Positions 55,743 through 62,903 of a stretch of DNA of 64,000 bases are shown here, in pieces. Made by a program: the position numbers and the translations under genes. Each line of letters opens with the position of its first letter. Position 1 is the stretch's first letter. Origin of the DNA: Verrucomicrobiota bacterium (GTDB lineage: Bacteria > Verrucomicrobiota > Verrucomicrobiia > Verrucomicrobiales > Verrucomicrobiaceae). The DNA is taken from contig JAFLEI010000014.1 of assembly GCA_017301975.1 (NCBI GenBank), positions 1 through 64,000 of the forward strand, written 5' to 3'. The notes beneath the pieces are model-generated. The model was not told where the DNA came from and did not search any database. It saw only the letters and a list, made by a program, of their open reading frames with translations.

Positions 55743-56228
55743 ATGCCCCACCCTTCCCCCATTGAATCCCCCCTGTCCGAGCGCGAACTCGTTCTCGTTC
55801 GTGAAACTGACATCCCCGCTGCCAAACTCTACGCCGGCTGGACGCAGCCCGATCTCCTCGTCCAATGGTTTACCCCCAAGCCCTGGACCACCACAGCCTG
55901 CGAGATTGACCTCCGGCCCGGCGGCACCTGCAAGACCACCATGCGCAGCCCTGAAGGCCAGGAGTTTCCCAACGTGGGCGTTTACCTTGAAGTCGTCCCC
56001 AATGAAAAGATTGTGTTCACCGACGCCTACCTGCCCGGCTGGGAGCCCAATCCCAATCACTTTTTCACCGCTGTTCTCACTTGGGAATCTCTGCCAGATG
56101 GCAAAACCCGCTACACCGCCCGCGCCCGCCACTGGACCAAGGAGGCCTGCGAAAAGCACGCAGCCATGGGCTTCGCCGAAGGCTGGGGCAAAGCTTTCGA
56201 CCAGCTCGTCGAACTCATGCGCAAGTAA
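55743..56228 (+). CDS. AHSA1-type SRPBCC protein
   Basis: 161 aa, activator-of-Hsp90-ATPase-like fold: VRETDIPAAKLYAGWTQPD, LVQWFTPKPW and a C-terminal helix GWGKAFDQLVELM. Stand-alone AHSA1 proteins are often encoded with ECF sigma factors and VOC proteins. Function unknown. Confidence 0.86.
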   Translation: MPHPSPIESPLSERELVLVRETDIPAAKLYAGWTQPDLLVQWFTPKPWTTTACEIDLRPGGTCKTTMRSPEGQEFPNVGVYLEVVPNEKIVFTDAYLPGWEPNPNHFFTAVLTWESLPDGKTRYTARARHWTKEACEKHAAMGFAEGWGKAFDQLVELMRK

Positions 56229-56250
56229 CACTTCCACACGCTTCACAACC

Positions 56251-56298
56251 ATGGCCCGCGTCAGCACCTACCTCAACTGCATGCAAGCGCGACAATAA
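56251..56298 (+). pseudogene. Truncated VOC/PhnB gene start
   Basis: A 15-codon frame, MARVSTYLNCMQARQ, whose first nine residues match the usual opening of PhnB-like VOC proteins (xxVSTYLNFxG). It then stops. It sits between the AHSA1 and VOC genes, in phase with the array, and looks like the remnant of a lost paralogue. Confidence 0.45.
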
Positions 56299-56315
56299 CC
56301 CATCCCCCGCACCTT

Positions 56316-56762
56316 ATGTCTCAATCCTACATCCAACCCTACCTCTTTTTCGGCGGCCGCTGTGAAGAAGCCCTCGAATTTTACAAATCCGCCATCGGTG
56401 CGGAAGTGCAGATGTTCATGCGCTACAGCGACAGTCCGGACCCCATGCCTCCGGACACGCTGCCCGCCGGTTATGAGAGCAAAGTCATGCATGCCAGCTT
56501 CAAAGCAGGCGGCAGCGTCATCCTGGCCTCCGATGGCTGTGGCGGTGAGGAGAGCAAAGGTTTTCGTGGCTTCTCACTCTCACTCGCGCTGCCAACCGAA
56601 GCCGAGACAGAGCGCGTCTTCAATGCCTTGGCCGAAGGCGGTGCCGTCAACATGCCCTTGGGCAAGACCTTCTGGTCATCCCGCTTCGGCATGCTGCAGG
56701 ACAAGTTTGGCATGGGCTGGATGATCACCGTGGCTCCCGCATCGGATGGCAGGCCCGCATAA
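56316..56762 (+). CDS. VOC-family (PhnB-like) protein
   Basis: 148 aa PhnB-type glyoxalase-fold protein: QPYLFFGGRCEEALEFYKSAIGA, MHASFKAGGSVILASDG and FGMGWMI. A second VOC in the array; no substrate known. Confidence 0.87.
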   Translation: MSQSYIQPYLFFGGRCEEALEFYKSAIGAEVQMFMRYSDSPDPMPPDTLPAGYESKVMHASFKAGGSVILASDGCGGEESKGFRGFSLSLALPTEAETERVFNALAEGGAVNMPLGKTFWSSRFGMLQDKFGMGWMITVAPASDGRPA

Positions 56763-56778
56763 TCCCCCCCTTTCTGCC

Positions 56779-57723
56779 ATGCAAAAAATCAGCCCCTTCC
56801 TGTGGTTCACTGAAAATGCCGAGGAGGCCGTGGACTTCTATCTCACCGTCTTCAAAGATGGTAAAATCCTGCGCAAAACCCGCTACGCGGAAGTCCCGCA
56901 GGAAGAAAGGCCGCCATGCCCACCTGCAGGCACGGTGATGACCGTGGAGTTTGAGCTCTTCGGCCAGCGCTACACCGCCTTGAATGGCGGCCCCATGTTC
57001 ACCTTCAATGAATCCATCTCCTTCGTGGTGTCATGCGAGACCCAGGAGGAGGTGGACGGTTATTGGGAGGCGCTTCTCGCCGATGGCGGAACGCCCGTGC
57101 AATGCGGCTGGCTGAAGGACCGCTTCGGCGTCTCCTGGCAGGTCGTTCCCACAGTGCTGACAGATCTCATCTCCTCGCCCGATCCCGCCGTCTGCTCTCG
57201 TGTCACCCAGGCCATGCTGAAAATGATCAAGCTCGACATCGCCGCCCTCCAGCAGGCGGCTGACTCCGGGCAAACCCATCCCCCCTCCACGATCCATTCT
57301 CAAGATCCGGCCTCCGAGATCATCAGCACGCGTGTTTTCGATGCGAGCCGCGACCAGCTCTTCGCGGCCTTCAGCGATCCCCAGCAGCTCGCTCAATGGT
57401 GGGGTCCCAAGGGCTTCACCAACACCTTCGATGAATTCGACTTCCGTCCCGGAGGCGACTGGAAATTCACCATGCACGGGCCCGATGGCAAGGACTACGC
57501 CAATCACACCCGCTTCATTGAGATCGTGCCTGCAGAGCGCATCGTCTATGAACATGTCGCACCTCACTTCCGCATGACCATCACACTTGCCGATGCCGGA
57601 GCGGGCACCCACATGATCTGGTGCATGGGATTTGAAAGCCCCGAAATCTGCGAACGCTTCAAACCCATCTGCGTCCCCTCCAACGAGGAAAACTTTGACC
57701 GCCTCGCTGCCCATCTCGGGTAA
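56779..57723 (+). CDS. VOC-SRPBCC fusion protein
   Basis: An N-terminal PhnB-like VOC domain (about residues 1-155, ISPFLWFTENAEEAVDFY, CGWLKDRFGVSWQVVP) joined through a Ser/Pro/His-rich linker (about 165-185) to a C-terminal AHSA1/SRPBCC domain (about 190-312, FDASRDQLFAAFSDPQQLAQWWGPKG). 314 aa. Fusion is strong evidence that VOC and SRPBCC proteins of this array work on the same small molecule. Confidence 0.87.
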   Translation: MQKISPFLWFTENAEEAVDFYLTVFKDGKILRKTRYAEVPQEERPPCPPAGTVMTVEFELFGQRYTALNGGPMFTFNESISFVVSCETQEEVDGYWEALLADGGTPVQCGWLKDRFGVSWQVVPTVLTDLISSPDPAVCSRVTQAMLKMIKLDIAALQQAADSGQTHPPSTIHSQDPASEIISTRVFDASRDQLFAAFSDPQQLAQWWGPKGFTNTFDEFDFRPGGDWKFTMHGPDGKDYANHTRFIEIVPAERIVYEHVAPHFRMTITLADAGAGTHMIWCMGFESPEICERFKPICVPSNEENFDRLAAHLG

Positions 57724-57812
57724 GCCAATGCTCACTTCATGGATGACCTCAGGAAATTAAACACAGCCTCAGACATTCCCAGTTCGCACCGTTCGCCAGC
57801 CCCTCTCCACTT

Positions 57813-58193
57813 ATGAAATACGCCCCCCTCGCCGCCTCCATCGTACTCGGTCTTCTGTTCATCATGACCGCCGTCATGGTCCTGTTCAACCTCGCTCCGA
57901 TGCCAGAACTCCCAAAAGACACTCCCATCTATCATTTCATGGCGGCCTTTCTCCCCACGGGTTACATGAAGTTTGTGAAGGTTTTCGAACTTATCGGCGG
58001 CCTCTTCCTTCTCATTCCCAAGACAAGGAACCTCGGCCTTCTGTGCCTCGGCCCCATCATCGTCAACATTCTCGCATTCCATCACTTCGTCGCAGGTGAC
58101 GGCATCTTCCAGCCGATGCTCATTGGCATCTCGCTTCTCGCACTTTTCCTGCTCTGGTCAGAACGCAAAGCCTGGTCAGGGCTGCTGCGCTGA
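57813..58193 (+). CDS. DoxX-like small membrane protein
   Basis: 126 aa with four hydrophobic segments; FVKVFELIGGLFLLIPKTRNLG matches the DoxX signature. DoxX proteins take part in membrane-linked redox/detoxification in some organisms. 89 bp after the fusion gene; last member of the array. Confidence 0.8.
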   Translation: MKYAPLAASIVLGLLFIMTAVMVLFNLAPMPELPKDTPIYHFMAAFLPTGYMKFVKVFELIGGLFLLIPKTRNLGLLCLGPIIVNILAFHHFVAGDGIFQPMLIGISLLALFLLWSERKAWSGLLR

Positions 58194-58256
58194 GTGGCGG
58201 ACAGATGAAAGGTTGGGGTGTTGAGGACGGTTTCACAGAAGCGTCCTCCCGCCACC

Positions 58257-59528
58257 ATGACCACCCGCCGCACCTTTCTTGCCACCACCGCCTTGACCGC
58301 TGCCACGCATGCGTTTGCGGCACCGAAAGACAACGACATCAAGATCGCCCTGATCGGCTGCGGCGGTCGCGGCACCGGGGCGTGCAATCAGGCGCTCTCT
58401 GCAGGTTCCACTATCAAGCTGGTGGCGGTCGTCGATCCGCTGGAAGGCAAGTCACAGACGGCGCTGGACATCCTCAAGGCAAAGCATGAAGGCCAGGTGG
58501 ATGTGCCGCCGGATCAGGTGTTCACGAACTTCGAAGATTACACGAAGGCCTTCGCGCTCGCGGACGTGGTTCTGATCACCACGCCACCCGGTCCCCGCCC
58601 CTTTCTCTTTGAGCAGGCCATCAAAGCCGGGAAACATGTGTTCATGGAAAAGCCGGTCGCGGTGGATGCCGCAGGTGTACGCCGCGTGCTGGCCGCCTCT
58701 GAGGAGGCGAAGAAGAAAAACCTCAATGTCTGCGTGGGCTTTCAGCGCCGCTATCAGCCGTCATACATCGACATGATCGACCGCATTCATGCCGGTGAGA
58801 TCGGGGACTTGGTGTATGGCCGCGTGTATTGGAACGGCACCTCGCGCCCCGGATTTGTGCGGGAACCGGGAGAAAGCGAGCTGCACTACCAGATTCGCAA
58901 CTGGTACTTCTTCACCTGGATGAGCGGAGACCACATCCTGGAGCAGCACTGCCACAACCTCGACGTGGCGAACTGGGTGATGAAAGGCGAGATGCCGATC
59001 AAGGCCGTGGGCCAGGGCGGACGCCAGGTGCGCCGTGCCAAGGAAAACGGCACCATCTTTGACCACCACACCGTGGAATTTGAATACGAGAGCGGCATGC
59101 GCATCCTGAGCCAGTGCTGCCAGATCGGTGGCAAGTGCGCGCGCGATGTCAGCGAACACTTCCACGGCACCAAGGGCGCGGCAGATCTCGCCAATGGCGG
59201 CAAGTTCCTCATCAACGGTCAGCCGCCCGGCGGCAAGCGCACCCGCAACAAGGAGGACCCCTACCAGCTTGAGCACGACGCCCTGTTTGAAAACATCCGC
59301 ACCGGCAAAGTCCGCAACGACGCCGGCTATGCGGCACACAGCACGATGATGGGCGTCATGGGCCGCATGGCCACCTACACCGGCCAGGTCATCACCTGGG
59401 AGCAGGCCATGAATTCCCAGGAGTCCCTCGTCCCGGACAACATCACCTGGGACACCGAGCCTCCGGTGAAGCCCGATGCTGATGGCTGGTATCCTGTGGC
59501 CATTCCTGGGACGACTTTGCCGGTTTAG
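58257..59528 (+). CDS. Tat-exported Gfo/Idh/MocA-family oxidoreductase
   Basis: Twin-arginine signal TTRRTFLATTALTAATHAFA, then a Rossmann domain (IALIGCGGRGTGACNQA), EKPVAVDAAGVRRVL, and a catalytic region with DHILEQHCHNLDVANWVM. 423 aa. Exported NAD(P)-loaded members are typical of planctomycetes and verrucomicrobia and act on sugars in the periplasm. ATG 58257 is chosen over an upstream start since it gives the signal peptide. An MFS gene follows. Confidence 0.9.
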   Translation: MTTRRTFLATTALTAATHAFAAPKDNDIKIALIGCGGRGTGACNQALSAGSTIKLVAVVDPLEGKSQTALDILKAKHEGQVDVPPDQVFTNFEDYTKAFALADVVLITTPPGPRPFLFEQAIKAGKHVFMEKPVAVDAAGVRRVLAASEEAKKKNLNVCVGFQRRYQPSYIDMIDRIHAGEIGDLVYGRVYWNGTSRPGFVREPGESELHYQIRNWYFFTWMSGDHILEQHCHNLDVANWVMKGEMPIKAVGQGGRQVRRAKENGTIFDHHTVEFEYESGMRILSQCCQIGGKCARDVSEHFHGTKGAADLANGGKFLINGQPPGGKRTRNKEDPYQLEHDALFENIRTGKVRNDAGYAAHSTMMGVMGRMATYTGQVITWEQAMNSQESLVPDNITWDTEPPVKPDADGWYPVAIPGTTLPV

Positions 59529-59589
59529 CAATCCCACATGCCCGATCACTCCGGGGCTCGGATATTTTCGGCCTACAGGCTTGGAGATT

Positions 59590-59615
59590 CATTCGTCATT
59601 TCTCATTCTGATTTC
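59590..59615. repeat. Intergenic TCATT-type repeat, copy 2
   Basis: Matches the segment at 21714-21739 at 23 of 26 positions and likewise lies just upstream of a start codon. Confidence 0.5.
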
Positions 59616-59630
59616 CCCATTTTTACAACC

Positions 59631-60902
59631 ATGTCCACCGCTCCCAAATGGTATTCCACCGTCACCCGCTACCAGTGGCTGGTCCTTCTCGTCGCCTCAC
59701 TCGGCTGGGTCTTCGATGCGTTCGAAGGCCAGATCTACAATCTGACCCGTGCAGACATGCTGCCGGACTTGCTTCATGTGAAGGCTGATGATCCGCTGGT
59801 CAAAATATGGGGAGAACGTTTTCTCGGGATCTTCCTGCTCGGCGGCACCTTTGGCGGGCTGCTGTTCAGCTCGCTCGCAGACAAGTGGGGGCGCAATCCG
59901 GTGATGGCATTGACGATCCTGTTCTATTCGGTTTTCTCTGGCATCACGGCCTTCGCGGGGGAGATCTGGGAGGTCGGCGTGCTTCGCTTCCTTGTCGCGA
60001 TGGGCGTGGGCGGCGAGTGGGCCGTGGGCGCGGCTCTGGTGGCCGAAGTCTTTCCCAAGGAGGCACGCGAACGCGCCGGCGGCATCTTCCACGCGACGAG
60101 TGTGGCAGGCCTTTGGCTCGCCGCTGCCTCAGGTCTCTGGGTCGGCAGCCAATGGCGCACAGCGTACATGCTCGGCGTTATTCCCGCACTTCTGGTGCTT
60201 TGGGTGCGACTAAGCATCAAGGAGCCCGAGGCATGGAAAGAGGCGCGCCAGTCCAAGCCCAAACGCATGGGCAGTTTCAGTGAACTGCTCGGCACACCAC
60301 GCTGGCGCTCGCGCGCGATCTTCGGCGCGCTGCTCGCCATGGTCGGACTCGCCACATTCTGGGGCGTCGTGGTCGCAGGTCAGGACATCGCCGCTGACTT
60401 CTTGAAGCGTGCGGGAGATCCAGACTGGTCCAGCAAATCGAAGATCGCTTTTGGCTTCGTTCAAACGGCAGGCGCTGGCGCAGGCATGCTGGCCTTTGGC
60501 CCGCTGAGCGCCCGCTGGGGCTGCAAGAAGACCTTTGTCATCATGCACCTTGCCGCACTGGCCATGACTCCCATCATCTGCTGGCTGCCTTCCTATGTCG
60601 GGAACTACACGCTTCTTCTTGTGCTGCTGCCGGTGTTTGGCTTTTTTGCGCAGGGCATCCATGCAGGCTACGCAGCCTTTTTCCCCGCACTGTTTCCCAC
60701 GCACCTGCGCGCCACCGGTTCCGGCTTCTGCTTCAACACAGGCCGCCTTCTCGCCGCCCCCGTGCTCATCTGGCTCAGCGCGTGGATGAAATCCACCTTG
60801 GATCTGCGCACTGCGATCACCTGCCTTGGCGGTTTTTTCCTGCTTGGTCTCCTCTTCCTTTCCTGCCTGCCGGAGACGCAGGGAGAAGATCTGCCGGAGT
60901 AA
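59631..60902 (+). CDS. Major facilitator superfamily transporter
   Basis: Twelve membrane segments, 423 aa from ATG 59631. Motif ADKWGRNPVM in the loop 2-3 region and PKEARERAGGIFH mark a sugar/metabolite:H+-symporter-like MFS. Upstream of it is the Tat Gfo/Idh/MocA gene (102 bp gap), suggesting transport of that enzyme's product. Substrate unknown. Confidence 0.88.
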   Translation: MSTAPKWYSTVTRYQWLVLLVASLGWVFDAFEGQIYNLTRADMLPDLLHVKADDPLVKIWGERFLGIFLLGGTFGGLLFSSLADKWGRNPVMALTILFYSVFSGITAFAGEIWEVGVLRFLVAMGVGGEWAVGAALVAEVFPKEARERAGGIFHATSVAGLWLAAASGLWVGSQWRTAYMLGVIPALLVLWVRLSIKEPEAWKEARQSKPKRMGSFSELLGTPRWRSRAIFGALLAMVGLATFWGVVVAGQDIAADFLKRAGDPDWSSKSKIAFGFVQTAGAGAGMLAFGPLSARWGCKKTFVIMHLAALAMTPIICWLPSYVGNYTLLLVLLPVFGFFAQGIHAGYAAFFPALFPTHLRATGSGFCFNTGRLLAAPVLIWLSAWMKSTLDLRTAITCLGGFFLLGLLFLSCLPETQGEDLPE

Positions 60903-60919
60903 GCCTGCCACTTCTGGAT

Positions 60920-61096
60920 ATGTCGTTATCCTCCTTCGCTTTTTTCGTAATTTGCGTCAACCTACTGGCCGCAGTGCTAGGTTTCAGCATGCCATGGATC
61001 ATCGAGTTTGAAGCTCAGGCAAAATTTCATGACTTTCACCAGCCAGAATTGACCGAAGCCTACCGGTTTACTGCGTGCGGTTTGGGTGAAACCTGA
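60920..61096 (+). CDS. Small putative membrane protein (58 aa)
   Basis: The N-terminal 27 residues are hydrophobic (SFAFFVICVNLLAAVLGFSM), followed by an acidic/aromatic tail. 17 bp after the MFS gene. No family recognised; could be chance. Confidence 0.35.
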   Translation: MSLSSFAFFVICVNLLAAVLGFSMPWIIEFEAQAKFHDFHQPELTEAYRFTACGLGET

Positions 61097-61123
61097 TCAG
61101 AATTCACGACATGCTTTCATGCA

Positions 61124-61720
61124 TCACCCGGCTTTGATGCGGCGCAACAGCTCCCCGCTGATGATGTCCAGACGAGAGCGGTTCTTGAGAAAGACAACCG
61201 GCGAACGACTGGCCACGGCGAGCGCCGCCAGTTCTGGCTCTGTGAGTTTTTCAACCGGCTTGCCGTGAAGGCGCATGGACAGATGATGAATGCCCGTCTG
61301 GCCCGCTCCATCACTCAGACATGCGCAGTAGAGCAGGTCCCGCTCAGCCTCGGACAAATGCCACCACAGCGACCAGCTCCAAAACAGCGTCCGGGTATGC
61401 CAGCGCAAAGCATCGGTTTCACATAGGCCATATCTCACAAGAAAACACCGGGCAGTGAAGTGATCCGGCGAGCTGCCATCTTCATGCAAGCACTGTGTCA
61501 GAAACGGCGGCAGCATTGGCGTCGCCTCTTTTTGCACCTCAATCATCTGTCTTATTTTCGGCAGCCGAGGCCGAAATGACGCCACATCTGAGCGCAGAAA
61601 CATGATGCTTATCCCTACCACGAGAAGAACGAAAACCAGCAATGGGATCAACAAGATCAGCCGCAGAACGCGCCGACCGTTGATGGCAGATTGGACTGGC
61701 TCTGTCTGCTGGCTGCTCAT
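61124..61720 (-). CDS. Membrane-anchored protein resembling the end of a GT51 transglycosylase
   Basis: One membrane helix (about residues 20-42) and a C-terminal stretch (LHGKPVEKLTEPELAALAVA) that resembles the FGK...L(S/T)xxExAxLAgL region of penicillin-binding-protein glycosyltransferases (GT51). The catalytic EDxxFxxHxG motif is not present, so it is not an active GT51 enzyme. 198 aa from ATG 61720. Confidence 0.5.
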   Translation of the reverse strand: MSSQQTEPVQSAINGRRVLRLILLIPLLVFVLLVVGISIMFLRSDVASFRPRLPKIRQMIEVQKEATPMLPPFLTQCLHEDGSSPDHFTARCFLVRYGLCETDALRWHTRTLFWSWSLWWHLSEAERDLLYCACLSDGAGQTGIHHLSMRLHGKPVEKLTEPELAALAVASRSPVVFLKNRSRLDIISGELLRRIKAG

Positions 61721-61843
61721 GATCGTCTGGGCCAAGGCATGAAGATTCTCGGCGGCCCCAGTCTGCTTTAAATGGCAACCCTTCCAAGACTATTCGTGTG
61801 AATTCGATGTGAAACCGGCATGCCAACCAGCAATCTCTCCCTT

Positions 61844-62878
61844 TCATTCTTTACCCACCTGAGCCTTAACCTGCTCCCACTCAATCGTTCCCAACGCCTG
61901 AATTGCCTGTAGGAACTCAGGGTCTTTCGCATCTTTGGCAATGATGCTGATGGTGCCGAGAACATTCGGAACGGGAGCCACGAAGGCCGTTGAGATGACT
62001 TTGGCTTTACCCGCTTCAGCCTGCCCATCGGCGAGCGAGGTGTCCGTGTTTTCAGCGTGACATCCGACGCCCTGCTTGAGCTTGATTTCCTGCATCACCC
62101 CCTCCCCTTCCACAGTGCTGGCGGCGGCAAATCGCTGGGCCGTTTGCTGGATGTTTTCCTGGGTCTTATAGCTCACCTCGCTGTTAAAAAAGGTCATCTT
62201 CCAGCTCTTATTGGGGTCAGTGATGGAAAAAAGGGACAGTGTGTATTGCTCTCCGGTGCCGATGCCTTGGGTTACACACAAATTCCCGGCCCTCCACGCC
62301 GGAGGCACATCCATCTTCAGCCGACCCATGCTGCCCATCAAAAACTGCTGGCCGGGACCCTTGACTCTGGAAAAGGTGCAGTAAAAGAGAGAATCGCCCA
62401 GCTTCTTCAGCATCCGCGTGTCATCCTCTGTCGGTGAGATCACGGAGGCGTGCACATCGACCCATTTGCCCAGGAGTTCGAAATAGCAGTCGATGTTTGC
62501 CTGGGTCAGTTTCTCTCCCTGGCTCTCATCCACGGTCACATACTCCACGCATTCACAGGGGGGCGTGCTCCATTGCTTGACGCTGGCCTTCTGAATCATC
62601 GGGTTCTGGATGGCCTTCTGCCAGAAGTGATCTCGGCAGGCTTTGCTGTCTCCGCCGTTTCCAGCCGGAGCCCCCACAAAAGCAGACACATTGAACAGTC
62701 CTGCGTTGCCCCGGTAGGTCAGACCATCGGCACTGACCTGCTGGCTTTCCACGGCGAGCACAGGCCCCTCAAACTTGATCTGCCAGCCCTCGCCTGGCAC
62801 GGGGATGGTCAAGATTTCGGCATGCAGCACTGCGCTGCCAAACACACAGACGAGCAGCGCTGTGATGACATGCCTCAT
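61844..62878 (-). CDS. Secreted hypothetical protein
   Basis: Signal peptide (about 1-20, RHVITALLVCVFGSAVLHA) then a beta-rich periplasmic protein of about 325 residues with several Cys (PPCECVEY, YCTF, CVTQG). No family recognised. ATG 62878 is chosen because it gives a clean signal. The downstream neighbour is the GT51-like gene in the same direction. Confidence 0.65.
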   Translation of the reverse strand: MRHVITALLVCVFGSAVLHAEILTIPVPGEGWQIKFEGPVLAVESQQVSADGLTYRGNAGLFNVSAFVGAPAGNGGDSKACRDHFWQKAIQNPMIQKASVKQWSTPPCECVEYVTVDESQGEKLTQANIDCYFELLGKWVDVHASVISPTEDDTRMLKKLGDSLFYCTFSRVKGPGQQFLMGSMGRLKMDVPPAWRAGNLCVTQGIGTGEQYTLSLFSITDPNKSWKMTFFNSEVSYKTQENIQQTAQRFAAASTVEGEGVMQEIKLKQGVGCHAENTDTSLADGQAEAGKAKVISTAFVAPVPNVLGTISIIAKDAKDPEFLQAIQALGTIEWEQVKAQVGKE

Positions 62879-62903
62879 GCGTTCGAAAGCTTTGGGGGAT
62901 TGT

